A stretch of 64,000 nucleotides of DNA from Alistipes_A hominis (GCF_014288115.1 NZ_JACOOK010000005.1:124001-188000), one strand, 5' to 3'. Shown: positions 51,426 to 61,008, counted from the first letter of the stretch. The notes: a model not told the origin generated them from the letters alone. Made by a program: numbers and translations.

Positions 51426-52870
51426 GACGGATTACCTTTACGTTTGAGTTTGGCCAAAATATCATATTCCCCGCTAACCTGCAGGTATACAAACAAAGTT
51501 AGTAAAAAAACGGCCCCTTTCGCCAGGATGCCGACAAGTTCCGGAGAATCTTTCGTCAGGGCCGTCGTCGCTCCCAGCAACAGCACGAGTATCCCGCTTA
51601 CCGCCAGCGGCGAAACGAGCTGTCGGCAGAACCCCGACAGGCGGCTTTTCGCGAACGTCACCCGGTACATCATCCAGTAACACTGCACGAAATTGATCGT
51701 AAACGTCACGCAAATGCACCATGCGACCGCCTCCAACGATCGAAAAACGAAAATCCCGACCAGAATGCCAGCCACGTTGAGCGTCGCCGAAAACGCCCCG
51801 CTGACAAAAAGGCTCCGCGTATCGTTAGCCGCCTGGAAAATCCCGCCGGACGACGCCAGCACGATCTGTACGCCGACCGAAAGAGACAGAATCCGGAAGA
51901 CCGGCACCGACGGCATCCACTGCGATCCGAAAATAATCAGCACGACTTCCTGAGCGGCGAACCACAGAAAAACCGACAGCGGGAAACCGATGAAAGCCAG
52001 CAAGCGGACAATCTTCTCATACGACGTGCGCACCCGCTGCAAATCGTGCTGGAACTCTGAAAATACCGGATGCATGACCGGACTGATCACATGCGTGATG
52101 TTTTGCAGCGGCAGCATCATCAGTCGGTACGATTTCTCGTAATACCCCAACGGAGTCATCCCCATACACTTACCGATCAGCAGTTTGTCCAGGTTCCGGC
52201 TGAAATAGTTGATCGCGTTGAACAGGAACTGGTAAGCCGAAAAACTGAATATCTTCCGGATCGCATCCAGCCCGAAGGTCGGCCGCAGCCGCTGCGGGTA
52301 GGCCCGGTACGAAAGGACGAACAGCAGGACGCTCGACAGAATCGGATTGACGATCAGCGCGTACAAACCGGCGCCGCACAGCGCCGCTACGATCGAAACC
52401 GCTCCGCCTCCGACCTGAACGACCAGATTCCGCACAGCCAGGAAACGGAAACGTTTCGCCTTGTGCAGCAGAGCGTTTGGCACGATATTGACCGAAGCGA
52501 ACAGCAGGTTGACCGACAGCCACTGACACAGGCTTTTCAGGATACTTTTTTCATAATACGCGGCAATCGGCCACGATGCGGCGAAAAACAGTACGGCCAA
52601 CAACACGCCCGTCCACACCGTGAACGAGTAAATCTTCGACAGATCTCCGTCGGTCAGGATCTTGTTCTGTATCACGGCAGCCCCGACTCCCAGATCGCTG
52701 AATATGCCGAAAAAACTGATAATTACGGTCGCCACCGCTACGACACCGAAATCCTCCGGCGGAATCAGGCGCGCCAGTACGCCGGCGATCACCAGCGAGA
52801 CGATCAGGCCCGAATACCGGGCGACCGCCGTATAGAATACCCCCGAAAACAAATCTTTCTTTAGCGACAT
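51422..52870 (-). CDS. Wzx-like polysaccharide flippase (MOP family)
   Basis: The 482-residue protein is very hydrophobic with about 12-14 predicted helices, starting LKKDLFSGVFYTAVARYSGLIVSLVIAGVLARLIPPEDFGVVAVATVI, a typical start of the polysaccharide synthesis/export family. Other typical parts are FSAYQFLFNAINYFSRNLDKLLIGKCMG and GYYEKSYRLMMLPLQNITHVISPVMHPVFSEFQ. Such proteins flip undecaprenyl-linked repeat units across the inner membrane before polymerisation. Together with the Wzy-like and Wzz-like proteins in this locus it defines a Wzx/Wzy-dependent pathway. It starts 12 bases after a GT2 gene. Confidence 0.93.
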   Translation of the reverse strand: MSLKKDLFSGVFYTAVARYSGLIVSLVIAGVLARLIPPEDFGVVAVATVIISFFGIFSDLGVGAAVIQNKILTDGDLSKIYSFTVWTGVLLAVLFFAASWPIAAYYEKSILKSLCQWLSVNLLFASVNIVPNALLHKAKRFRFLAVRNLVVQVGGGAVSIVAALCGAGLYALIVNPILSSVLLFVLSYRAYPQRLRPTFGLDAIRKIFSFSAYQFLFNAINYFSRNLDKLLIGKCMGMTPLGYYEKSYRLMMLPLQNITHVISPVMHPVFSEFQHDLQRVRTSYEKIVRLLAFIGFPLSVFLWFAAQEVVLIIFGSQWMPSVPVFRILSLSVGVQIVLASSGGIFQAANDTRSLFVSGAFSATLNVAGILVGIFVFRSLEAVAWCICVTFTINFVQCYWMMYRVTFAKSRLSGFCRQLVSPLAVSGILVLLLGATTALTKDSPELVGILAKGAVFLLTLFVYLQVSGEYDILAKLKRKGNPS

Positions 52871-52882
52871 GCCCCGTTCCCT

Positions 52883-53815
52883 TCAGCGTTTGAACAAAAA
52901 TACGAATAAGGTTCTCACTTTCACGTAACCGAAATAGGGAAACCCGGCCCGGACGACCCGCCATTTGTCACGCAGCGGCAGCGCATGGGCTTTCCAGATC
53001 ACCGGATCGACGATATAGGAGAACCACAGCCCGACCAACCGCTTGTCGCCCGGATGCGAGCGTTTCCAAAAGCGCATCTCACGGAACGCCGTGAAATACC
53101 CCTCCATATTGCGCCGGGAAATCCGGTTCGTCATAATCGAACCCTCGCGGACCCGACGCTTGAAAAAAGCGCGCTCGATACAGCCGACTCGCGCGGCATA
53201 CAGATACAGCATCGGCGTATAAAGTTCGTCCTCGTGCAGCATGTCCGGGTAAAAACGGAGTCCGGATTCCCGCAGCAGACCGAGACGAACGAAACTCAAA
53301 CAGGCCGAAGGCAGGTAACGCCCTTCGCGCAGCAACAGAGCCAGCAGCTCCCGGCCATCGTAGACACGATCCCGCATTCCCTGCGTTCGTTCGTACCGGA
53401 TCCCCGGAATATCCGCCCCTTCGTCGGAAAACGCCTCTGCGTCGAAAATCACGAAATCGAGACGCTGTTCCGTACATTTCCGATAACATGTCTCCAAAGC
53501 GTCTTTCTCCAGCAGGTCGTCGCTGTCCATAAAATAAACGAACTCGCCGGAGGCCCGTGCGATCCCGGCATTCCGCGCCAGGGACAATCCCCGGTTCGGT
53601 TGCGAAACGAGAACGATCCGGCCGTCCTCGTCCGCGGCCCGGCGGACGATCTCCGCACTGCAATCCGTCGAACCGTCGTCGATCACGATGATCTCGATTT
53701 CGCAACAAGTTTGATTCCGGATGCTCTGCAACGTAGCCTCCAGATACTTTTCCGTATTATAAACCGGAATCACGACGCTCACTTTCGGCTTACCTTTCTC
53801 CATTTCGTTTTCCAT
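52883..53815 (-). CDS. Family 2 glycosyltransferase
   Basis: From ATG 53815 the product has 310 residues. The GT-A core is clear: PKVSVVIPVYNTEKYLEATLQSIRNQ, IIVIDDGSTDCSAEIV, QPNRGLSLARNAGIARASGEFVYFMDSDDLLEKDAL and a later LHEDELYTPML segment with the catalytic-base-like acidic residues. A second ATG at 53803 is equally possible. Further in-frame coding up to 54076 is Arg-rich and overlaps the upstream acyltransferase gene, so it was rejected. No membrane helix is predicted. The gene sits between the hexapeptide acyltransferase (26 bases upstream) and the flippase (12 bases downstream). Sugar unknown. Confidence 0.91.
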   Translation of the reverse strand: MENEMEKGKPKVSVVIPVYNTEKYLEATLQSIRNQTCCEIEIIVIDDGSTDCSAEIVRRAADEDGRIVLVSQPNRGLSLARNAGIARASGEFVYFMDSDDLLEKDALETCYRKCTEQRLDFVIFDAEAFSDEGADIPGIRYERTQGMRDRVYDGRELLALLLREGRYLPSACLSFVRLGLLRESGLRFYPDMLHEDELYTPMLYLYAARVGCIERAFFKRRVREGSIMTNRISRRNMEGYFTAFREMRFWKRSHPGDKRLVGLWFSYIVDPVIWKAHALPLRDKWRVVRAGFPYFGYVKVRTLFVFLFKR

Positions 53816-53841
53816 TCCGAACGGATCCACAGGCCCTTCGG

Positions 53842-54453
53842 TCAATTTTTTTTCCACAAACCGGCCTCCCGGTCGTAATACTTTACGATCCGCGCCGGAT
53901 TTCCGGCCGCCACACAACACTCCGGGACGTTTTTCGTCACAACGGCACCGGCTGCAACGACGCTGTGAGAACCGATACTGACCCCGGCCAGAATCACGGC
54001 GTTGGCTCCGATCCATACGTCGTCGGCGATCACGACTTCCGACGTCGAAACGCCCTGCGCCGCAATCGGAGCGCAAATATTTTCGAAATTATGATTCAGC
54101 CCCGACACGGTAATTCCTTGGGCCAGATTGACGTCGTCGCCGATACGCACCGGCCCGATGATCGTATTGCCCAGTCCGATGCGGCTCCGGTCGCCGATAC
54201 GCACCGCGCCGACCGCATTGTTGACCGTACTGAAATCCTCGATCACCGAACGCGCGCCGAGCGAAAACGGATTGAACGGAACGATATCCAACCGCGCGTT
54301 GCGGCAGACGACCGAGCCTTTCCCGCGTTCGGTATAAAACCGCCGGAACAGGCGCAACCATCCCCGCGGCCGAGTTTTGACCGGATGCACCATCGCATTC
54401 AGCAGGCGGCGCTTAAGCTCCGGATTCTGCTTTATTTTCTCTTTCAAACTCAT
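53842..54453 (-). CDS. Hexapeptide-repeat (left-handed beta-helix) acyltransferase
   Basis: The 203-residue protein shows hexapeptide repeats through its middle, for example VRIGDRSRIGLGNTIIGPVRIGDDVNLAQGITVSG, and a C-terminal repeat block VVIADDVWIGANAVILAGVSIGSHSVVAAGAVVTKNVPECCVAAGNPARIV. The catalytic His is probably in SGLNHNFEN. The arrangement matches WcaF/maltose O-acetyltransferase-like enzymes, which transfer acetyl groups from acetyl-CoA to sugars and work as trimers. Here it probably acetylates a sugar of the repeat unit in the cytoplasm. It begins 5 bases after the membrane GT2 gene. Confidence 0.92.
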   Translation of the reverse strand: MSLKEKIKQNPELKRRLLNAMVHPVKTRPRGWLRLFRRFYTERGKGSVVCRNARLDIVPFNPFSLGARSVIEDFSTVNNAVGAVRIGDRSRIGLGNTIIGPVRIGDDVNLAQGITVSGLNHNFENICAPIAAQGVSTSEVVIADDVWIGANAVILAGVSIGSHSVVAAGAVVTKNVPECCVAAGNPARIVKYYDREAGLWKKN

Positions 54454-54458
54454 AATAA

Positions 54459-55649
54459 TCAGTTTACGACAGATTCGTCACCGTGTTCGGTATGAATAAA
54501 ACGCTTGTTTACGCCCCGCAACCGGAAGAGGTTCAGCACCATCCCGGCGGCCAAGCCAGGCACCTTCCGCAGCGCCCCGCTCAGTTGCCTGTCCGCATGG
54601 GAATCCGGGATCGCCATCGCCACCGCCAACCCGAGCAGCCACAGCAGGATTCCCCATTTGACGCCCCAAACGGGATCGGCCGCCGTAAACAGTACCCCGA
54701 AAAAGAGAATGCCGGCAATCAGCACCGCCCGCGGCAGCAGCATCCACTGGAATAACTTGTCGGCGTAATCGAAATTACCGCCGGCAATCGCCCCGGGCAG
54801 GTCGCGAAGGCCTTTCGCCAACGCGCCGAACTGCGCCGCCAGCCAACGCCTACGCTGGTTGCCGAACGCCTCTCCGCGCTGGGTTTTCTCGTCGTAGACC
54901 GGAACGTCCGGCAGGTAATGAATATATATTCCCAGCTTCAACAACAGGGCTTCCAACTCTTTGTCCTCGCCGGCCGTACACGTTTTGCGGATATTATCGC
55001 GAAACCATCCGTAATCGAAAGCCATCCCCGAACCGATCAGCGCCGACGAAAGCCCGCTGCGGATATGCCCGGCCCGGAATACCGCATTGTTGATCTCCTC
55101 GCTGACGGCGTCGAGAACGGCCGTCGGCGTATTGCGGTTTTTGGCCTGACGATGCGCTTGGACGGCCCGCGTACCCGTCTCGAACGTTTCGTTCAGCCGT
55201 CGCAGGAAATCGGGCTGCACCGTATTGTCGGCATCCATCACTACCGCGACGTCGTACCGTTTCCGATCCAGCTTATCGACGGCGAACGTAAGCGCCCGGG
55301 CCTTCGAACTGTTTTCGAAATCTACCCTGAGCAGCGTTACCGGCAATCCGGACAATCGTTCGTTCGTCCGATCCTGCATCCGATCCGAGATCACGACCAC
55401 TTCGTAAGAATCGGCCGGATAATCCTGCCGCAAAAAAGACTCCACCGTCTCTACGATCACACGGTCTTCCTTGTAGGCCGGAAAAAACACGGCGAAACGC
55501 CGCTTGCTGCGGACTGGCCGCCGCACGGCGCTCCACGGTCGCAGCATCCCGCCCTTCCAGGCGAAAAACAGCAGATACGCGACCTGCACTGCAAAAACGA
55601 TCCACAACAGGATATCGGCCCAACCGGCTATTTCGTACAAAACCGCCAT
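54459..55649 (-). CDS. Membrane-bound family 2 glycosyltransferase
   Basis: The 396-residue protein has an N-terminal helix (ILLWIVFAVQVAYLLFFAW), a cytoplasmic GT2 domain and two or three C-terminal helices (about 295-350). Catalytic features are RFAVFFPAYKEDRVIVETVESFL, VVISDRMQDRT, VAVVMDADNTVQP (DxD), CTAGEDKELEALLLKLG (acceptor-side ED) and NQRRRWLAAQ, a clear Q-x-x-R-W motif. This set is found in processive or polyprenyl-linked transferases. It lies 9 bases after a GT2 gene and 5 bases before the hexapeptide acyltransferase. Specificity is unknown. Confidence 0.91.
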   Translation of the reverse strand: MAVLYEIAGWADILLWIVFAVQVAYLLFFAWKGGMLRPWSAVRRPVRSKRRFAVFFPAYKEDRVIVETVESFLRQDYPADSYEVVVISDRMQDRTNERLSGLPVTLLRVDFENSSKARALTFAVDKLDRKRYDVAVVMDADNTVQPDFLRRLNETFETGTRAVQAHRQAKNRNTPTAVLDAVSEEINNAVFRAGHIRSGLSSALIGSGMAFDYGWFRDNIRKTCTAGEDKELEALLLKLGIYIHYLPDVPVYDEKTQRGEAFGNQRRRWLAAQFGALAKGLRDLPGAIAGGNFDYADKLFQWMLLPRAVLIAGILFFGVLFTAADPVWGVKWGILLWLLGLAVAMAIPDSHADRQLSGALRKVPGLAAGMVLNLFRLRGVNKRFIHTEHGDESVVN

Positions 55650-55658
55650 GACATAAAA

Positions 55659-56555
55659 TTATAAGATTTTCCAAAAATCCCGCCACCCCCTCAGCACCGC
55701 CGAGACGTTCCGCCGGTCGCCTTTCAACGTCGCCGCAAGGCACGCTTTCGGAACCGCCACCGCCGTCTGATAGAGGATCGAAAGCCACCTGTACGCTCCC
55801 TTCAGGTTTCGCCGCGCGAATAGCAGCCGGTTGCGGGTCAGGTAATAAGTCCGCAGCGGACTGTTCTGTCCGGCGGAGCGGCTTTCGCGATGAAATACGG
55901 TGGCTTTCGGCTCGTACCACAACAGGTATCCGGCCTGCGCGATCCGAACGCACCAGTCCAGCTCTTCATAGTAGAGGAAATACGCCTCCGGCATCGGTCC
56001 GACCCGTTCTACCGTCTCCCGGCGGAACATCATGGCGGCGCCGTGACAATACGGAGTGACATGCGGAGCCTGATATTGTCCCCGATCGGGTTCTCCAAAA
56101 CCGATCAGCGAATTTCGCAACGTAATGCGGCTGAGCGGAGTATACCCGGCGAACTGAATATCGCGCGGAGAATCGGCAAAACGGATCTTCGGGGAGACGC
56201 ATCCGATCCGGGAATCGTTTTCCAACACGGCGATCAACTCCCGCAGCGAACCGTCCTCGACGAAGGCGTCGTTGTTCAGCAACAGCAGATAATCGCCCCT
56301 CGCCGCTCCGATCCCGAGGTTATTTCCTCCGGCGAATCCGAGATTCCGCTCGCTACGAATCAACACCAGCCGCTCCTCGTCCGGAAAATGCCGGCGGATA
56401 GCTTCCGCTTCGTCCGTACGCGAAGCGTTGTCGACGACGATCGCCTCGAACGGAATATCCGCCAGATATTTTCTCAGGGAGTCGATCAGCGCTACCGTAT
56501 CCCCGTATCCGTTATAATTGACGGTAATGACCGACAGCTCAGGCTTCGTCCCCAT
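55659..56555 (-). CDS. Family 2 glycosyltransferase, rhamnosyltransferase-like
   Basis: The 298-residue protein starts PELSVITVNYNGYGDTVALIDSL and has IVVDNASRTDEAEAIR, LGFAGGNNLGIGAARGDYLLLLNNDAFVEDGSL (DxD equivalent NND) and the downstream PYCHGAAMMFRRETVERVGPMPEAYFLYYEELDWCVRIAQAGY. This pattern belongs to the WbbL/RfbF rhamnosyltransferase-like group of GT2. Rhamnose is therefore a plausible donor sugar, but no dTDP-rhamnose genes are in the window. The start overlaps the stop of the polymerase/ligase gene by 17 bases, showing tight coupling. Confidence 0.9.
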   Translation of the reverse strand: MGTKPELSVITVNYNGYGDTVALIDSLRKYLADIPFEAIVVDNASRTDEAEAIRRHFPDEERLVLIRSERNLGFAGGNNLGIGAARGDYLLLLNNDAFVEDGSLRELIAVLENDSRIGCVSPKIRFADSPRDIQFAGYTPLSRITLRNSLIGFGEPDRGQYQAPHVTPYCHGAAMMFRRETVERVGPMPEAYFLYYEELDWCVRIAQAGYLLWYEPKATVFHRESRSAGQNSPLRTYYLTRNRLLFARRNLKGAYRWLSILYQTAVAVPKACLAATLKGDRRNVSAVLRGWRDFWKIL

Positions 56556-58002
56556 GCGACAGTTCCTTTTGTTTCCTTGCGGCCAATTCCCGGTCGTACC
56601 AGCAACCGGCGAATACGAACGCTTCGCAGATATAGACCATCGGTCCGTTCGGAAAATTCATGATCTCGTTGGCATAACACCCCGCCATCATTCCCCCGGC
56701 CCCGGCCAGCAGGGCTCCCAGCAACCCCTTCAACTGCGGATCCCGTATCCGGAACATGATCCGCCACGCCCCGACCCCGAGAATCAAAGCATGCAGAACC
56801 AAGTACAGCACAGCGCCTACGGCTCCGGTTTCGACCCATACCATCACATACCACGAGTCGGTCGCAATCCACGACGTAACGGCCGTGTCGTCGAAACGGC
56901 TCGCCTTGCCTCCGCCCAACCCGAGCCCGACCCCGAAAGGCTTATCGGCCATAACCCTCCTCAGCCTTTCCTGATTTTCGAGCCGCACCTGGAAAGAAGC
57001 GTCTTCGGTCGGATTGAATGCGGAACGTATCCGATAAATCATGACATTGCCGTCCCCGATATGCGTAAATTTAAAGAAGCCGAACAGGATGGCCAACGTC
57101 ACGACACCGGCCAACAAGATCCGTTTGTTCTTCGTGGTCAGAATATACAGCGCGTAACCTACGAACGGCACGATCACCGCGCTGCGGGTACCCGACAGTC
57201 CGAAACCGTAAGCGGCGGCGACAGCGACAGCCAGATAGTAAAACCGCAGCCACCCCCGGACGTAAACCGAGGCGATCGAAAATACGACCATCGAAAACAC
57301 CATTCCCGAACCGAAATTCGCCGCATCGGTGAAAAAGGAAAAATAACGGGTTCCCGACCAGATGATGTGCGTACTGGCTCCGCCTTCCTGATACAAAAAA
57401 ATCTTCTCGGCGGTATCGAATCCGACCGTTTTCTGCCACAGCGCCTTGCATACGGCCGTCAGAGTAAGCAACGAAAAGACGAACAGGAAAATCTTCAGGT
57501 CGCGGTACCTGCGGAAAATAATCGGCACCGCGAATACCAGCAGCAAAGGGATAAAAGCGTACAGGTTGATCGCAATCATCCAAGCGTCGAAATGAGCGCT
57601 CGGCAGGAAAGCGAGCACCGTACAGTACACGAACCAAATCGTCCAGTAAAGGGTAAGCTGATTGAATCCCCTGCGCCACTCCACCTTTCCGAGCCATTGG
57701 CTGACGAACAATACCACCAGCAACAATACGGAGAATCCCATCATCAGCATACCGCCTTTCAGGTCGACGTAACGGGTCAGACCGAGGATGTAATAATTGA
57801 CGGCGATATAAAGCCACAGCGTGGCATGCGGTCTCAGTGCGAAAGCGAAACCCAGCAGCGCGAAAACCGGCAACAGCATGAATGCAACGCCTTGTACCGT
57901 TCCCGCACGCACCAGCAATTCGTTTACGACCAGTACGCCAAGCAGCAGGACGACGATCACGAAAAAGCGAGGACGCTCTTTTATCGCACCGGACGATTTC
58001 AT
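56539..58002 (-). CDS. O-antigen polymerase/ligase-like membrane protein (Wzy/WaaL)
   Basis: The 487-residue protein has about 11-12 membrane helices and a large loop in the second half. The PF04932-type segment is visible: LAVAVAAAYGFGLSGTRSAVIVPFVGYALYI, VGLGLGGGKASRFDDT, then TDSWYVMVWVETGAVGAVLYLVLHALIL, including the conserved W-x-x-E-x-G-x-x-G pattern. Such proteins polymerise lipid-linked repeat units or ligate O-antigen to lipid A core. The presence of Wzx and Wzz homologues in the same transcript favours Wzy. It is 15 bases downstream of the Wzz-like gene. Confidence 0.9.
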   Translation of the reverse strand: MKSSGAIKERPRFFVIVVLLLGVLVVNELLVRAGTVQGVAFMLLPVFALLGFAFALRPHATLWLYIAVNYYILGLTRYVDLKGGMLMMGFSVLLLVVLFVSQWLGKVEWRRGFNQLTLYWTIWFVYCTVLAFLPSAHFDAWMIAINLYAFIPLLLVFAVPIIFRRYRDLKIFLFVFSLLTLTAVCKALWQKTVGFDTAEKIFLYQEGGASTHIIWSGTRYFSFFTDAANFGSGMVFSMVVFSIASVYVRGWLRFYYLAVAVAAAYGFGLSGTRSAVIVPFVGYALYILTTKNKRILLAGVVTLAILFGFFKFTHIGDGNVMIYRIRSAFNPTEDASFQVRLENQERLRRVMADKPFGVGLGLGGGKASRFDDTAVTSWIATDSWYVMVWVETGAVGAVLYLVLHALILGVGAWRIMFRIRDPQLKGLLGALLAGAGGMMAGCYANEIMNFPNGPMVYICEAFVFAGCWYDRELAARKQKELSHGDEA

Positions 58003-58017
58003 TGCGGCATTTTCTGT

Positions 58018-60189
58018 TTAAACTCCCGATTCGTTCTTTTTCGTATCCCGAGCGGTAAGCCCGAGCTGGGAAAGCCGGTAAAGCCAGCGACGGAAACGGG
58101 AATAAGGCGGCAACAGCCCCGTGAAATCTTCCGTAACGTCCCAGGCCGTCTGATTCAACACCAGGAACAACGGAGTTTCCCCGCTCTGCTCGCCCACTTT
58201 CTCGAAGACTTCCTGATCGATGGTTGTCCACGTCCTGTCCGAACGGGCGATCATCAGGTTCAGGTTCGCACTTTCCAACAACGGGGACGGCACGCTCTCC
58301 TCGGTCAGCGGCTGGTGAACGACCAGCACGATCATCGCGTCGCCCGCCTGACAGTAATCCGTCAAATTGTTCGCCAACAAGTAAGATTCGCTCCGGCAAT
58401 TGAATTCTTCGCGGTAGGACAGCAGGCCTACCTTCAAACCCGACTTTTGCCAATAGTCGCGCAGGTATTGCGCTACGAAATGCTTGCCGTCGCCTTCTTC
58501 GGTACTCAGTATATTGATAACAACCGGTTTTTCCCGTCCGAAATAGGGTACGAGGGCTTTAGCCAAGCAATGCATGGCAATCTCTTTGGCCTGCTGATTG
58601 AACGGACGGTAACGCCGTGAATTCCGCGGCATGACGCCGAGCACCTTACGGCCGGTAATACGCTCCGCCCGGATGCGGTCGCGCAGCGTGCGGTCGACCA
58701 ACTCCAGAAACAGAAAATAAGCCACTACGAAAATCGCCGTGCAAACAAAGGCCAGCAGCACCATCATCTTCCGCTTGTGCGGCAGCGGAGATATCGGATA
58801 AGACGGTTCATCGGTCACTTTCAGCGTATTGGTCGTCATCTGCAACTGCCTCAACCGCAGGATGGCCGAATTCAAACCTTCCAACAACGAAAGGTAAGTC
58901 CTTTCGGTAAAGTCGATTTCACGCTCCTTCGATTTGATCGTGGAACCGATCGGAGCGTAATACGTATATTTTTCGTTCAACTCCCGCCGCCATTTTTCCA
59001 TCACCTCCTTCTGCGCTTTCGCCTTGGATAATTCCAACGTCTGCGCCAGCCAATCCTGAACGAACCGATCGCTCACGATGCCTTCTTTCGAATACTTGTT
59101 TTCATTGATGGTTTTGGTCAATTCGGAGACGCTCCGCTCTTCGGCTTTCAGGGCTTTTTTCAGTGTAGCGAGTTTCTCCAGATTAGCCTCGTTTTTCTGC
59201 CCGAAAGCATCTATATTGGTAATCTGCGTCTGCAACTCGGAGATGAGCTTCAACTTCTCCATAAACGCCGAATTACTACGCATATTATTGATATTCATAT
59301 CAATCCGACCTTCCAACTGCGAAACGGCCGCATCCGCCTTCGCATAGTTCATCAGCACGTCCTGATACTGGATCTCGAACTCTTTGTTGATCGAAGCGAC
59401 CTCTTTGGTTTCGTCGGTATAATTGATTACCCGTTTTTCGACATTGTAACTGGTCAGCTCGTCTTCGGCGGCTTTCAACTTCGTACCGGCTTCGGCCAGC
59501 TCCCTGCGGAAATAAGCGATCGCATCGTTCGTTTCGCCGAAACGCAACGTCTGGTACTGATCGAAAAACTCCTTGACCAGGATCAGTACCGTATTGTAAG
59601 TGATCCCCGGATCGCTGTTCTGATACGAAAGTTTCAGCATGTCGCTGGAAGCGATCCGGTCGACGCGGATCTGTTCCAAATCCTTATATCCGAAATATCG
59701 GCTGGCTTCCCACATGAACAGGCCGTACAAATGATCCCGGTTGTCGGGTTTCATGTTGTCGAAGAAATTCTCCACCGTCTTGTCTTCGTCGCCTTTTACG
59801 ATCAAATCCAACACATATTTGGGCGTACGGTCCATCAACCAGCGGTAAGTGTCCGCATTGATGTACGTATTGTTTTTCATCGAATCGCCGTTCATCAGGC
59901 AGCGGGCGTACAACCGCATCGATACCCGGCGCAACGTGGCCTCGCTCTTGAGGATATCCATCATATTAACGATCGTGCTGTTTTTCGTATTCCAGTCGGC
60001 CTCGCGGACTGACGCCTGCTCGATATCGTACCCCGACACGACGCCCGTATAAACGGTCGTACGCACCTCGTAGTAACGGGCGATATCGCGGGTCTTCCAG
60101 ATCATATAGCAAGCCGCCAGCACGGGCAGCAGGATCAGCCAGAAACGAATCCGGTAAAAGAACCGGAGAATATACAGCACGTATTTCAT
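58018..60189 (-). CDS. Wzz/Wzc-like chain-length regulator with degenerate ATPase domain
   Basis: The 723-residue protein has an N-terminal helix (IRFWLILLPVLAACYMIW), a long periplasmic part with coiled coils (about 215-440), a second helix (MMVLLAFVCTAIFVVAYFLFL, near residue 490) and a cytoplasmic domain. In that domain the expected P-loop reads STEEGDGKHFVAQYL: the Thr/Ser after Lys is replaced by His. The C-terminal end lacks the Tyr cluster of Wzc-type tyrosine kinases. It is therefore probably a regulator without ATPase activity. It lies 3 bases after the TolC-like gene and precedes Wzy by 15. It should set polymer length or export together with an outer-membrane partner; no Wza-type gene is in the window. 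Confidence 0.88.
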   Translation of the reverse strand: MKYVLYILRFFYRIRFWLILLPVLAACYMIWKTRDIARYYEVRTTVYTGVVSGYDIEQASVREADWNTKNSTIVNMMDILKSEATLRRVSMRLYARCLMNGDSMKNNTYINADTYRWLMDRTPKYVLDLIVKGDEDKTVENFFDNMKPDNRDHLYGLFMWEASRYFGYKDLEQIRVDRIASSDMLKLSYQNSDPGITYNTVLILVKEFFDQYQTLRFGETNDAIAYFRRELAEAGTKLKAAEDELTSYNVEKRVINYTDETKEVASINKEFEIQYQDVLMNYAKADAAVSQLEGRIDMNINNMRSNSAFMEKLKLISELQTQITNIDAFGQKNEANLEKLATLKKALKAEERSVSELTKTINENKYSKEGIVSDRFVQDWLAQTLELSKAKAQKEVMEKWRRELNEKYTYYAPIGSTIKSKEREIDFTERTYLSLLEGLNSAILRLRQLQMTTNTLKVTDEPSYPISPLPHKRKMMVLLAFVCTAIFVVAYFLFLELVDRTLRDRIRAERITGRKVLGVMPRNSRRYRPFNQQAKEIAMHCLAKALVPYFGREKPVVINILSTEEGDGKHFVAQYLRDYWQKSGLKVGLLSYREEFNCRSESYLLANNLTDYCQAGDAMIVLVVHQPLTEESVPSPLLESANLNLMIARSDRTWTTIDQEVFEKVGEQSGETPLFLVLNQTAWDVTEDFTGLLPPYSRFRRWLYRLSQLGLTARDTKKNESGV

Positions 60190-60192
60190 AAT

Positions 60193-61008
60193 TTATTTTT
60201 TCGAAATGATTTCGGTATTCGACAGAATCTCCAGTTGCAACAGCAAACCGTACAGTTCCGAACGCACATTCTCGTATTCGGTGATGGCCTTGATCTGACG
60301 TTCCTTTTCGACATTGATTTCCGACGCTCCGATTTTACTGTTGATAAAATCGTTCTGGCTGATGGCATACTGAGCATCGGCAAATACCCGTTTCTCGGTC
60401 GTCGCCTTCAGAATAGGCATGTAACTGAGCACTTTCGAGTAGATCGTTGCGATGGTTACCCGCCGCTCCTCGATCGCGCTCTGCCGTTCGTATTCGACCT
60501 TTTCCACCTGTTTGCGCTGACGTTTCACGCTTCCCCGCAAATCGAACAACTTTTCCAGCGGAATCGAAACCGATGCGCCCAGGTTGTAATTGGACTGCGA
60601 CTGCCGGGAATAGTTTTGCGGAATCGGCATACCGCTCTCATCGTAAAGATGACTGCTCATCGTCCCGTTGCCGTAATAATAATTGGCATTGACGTTCAGA
60701 AAAGAGAGGAAATTCCGTTTCTCGCGTTTCAACTGCAACTCCTCGAATTCTTTCTGTTTTTCCAGCGCCAGCACGCCGGGGTTCTGCTCCGCATTGGCAT
60801 AGAGCTGCTCCAGCGACGGCAGAACGACCTTGCCCAACTCATAGCCCGAAGGCCCGAAACCGGCCAGGTCGTCGATCGTATCCGTGGCGGCGGCGCTCGC
60901 CGGAACCGCTCCATCCAAACTATCAGGTTGCTGGGCCGTAACCGCCCCGCAACACAAAATCGCGGTCAGCGCGATCAAACCCGAAACTCTTTTCGACATA
61001 CTATACAT
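60193..61008 (-). CDS. Half-length TolC-like coiled-coil protein
   Basis: The 271-residue protein has a signal peptide (SKRVSGLIALTAILCCGAVTAQQ) and one TolC/OEP-type repeat: LPSLEQLYANAEQNPGVLALEKQKEFEELQLKREKRNFLSFLNVNANYYYG, then GASVSIPLEKLFDLRGSVKRQRKQVEKVEYERQSAIEERRVTIATIYSKVL. Typical TolC proteins have two repeats and about 430-480 residues, so this is half-length. The ATG at 61008 overlaps the sugar transferase stop by 8 bases; another ATG at 60999 gives a neater signal peptide. Its position before Wzz suggests an accessory envelope part of the export machinery, possibly standing in for a Wza-type channel. That last idea is inference. Confidence 0.8.
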   Translation of the reverse strand: MYSMSKRVSGLIALTAILCCGAVTAQQPDSLDGAVPASAAATDTIDDLAGFGPSGYELGKVVLPSLEQLYANAEQNPGVLALEKQKEFEELQLKREKRNFLSFLNVNANYYYGNGTMSSHLYDESGMPIPQNYSRQSQSNYNLGASVSIPLEKLFDLRGSVKRQRKQVEKVEYERQSAIEERRVTIATIYSKVLSYMPILKATTEKRVFADAQYAISQNDFINSKIGASEINVEKERQIKAITEYENVRSELYGLLLQLEILSNTEIISKK

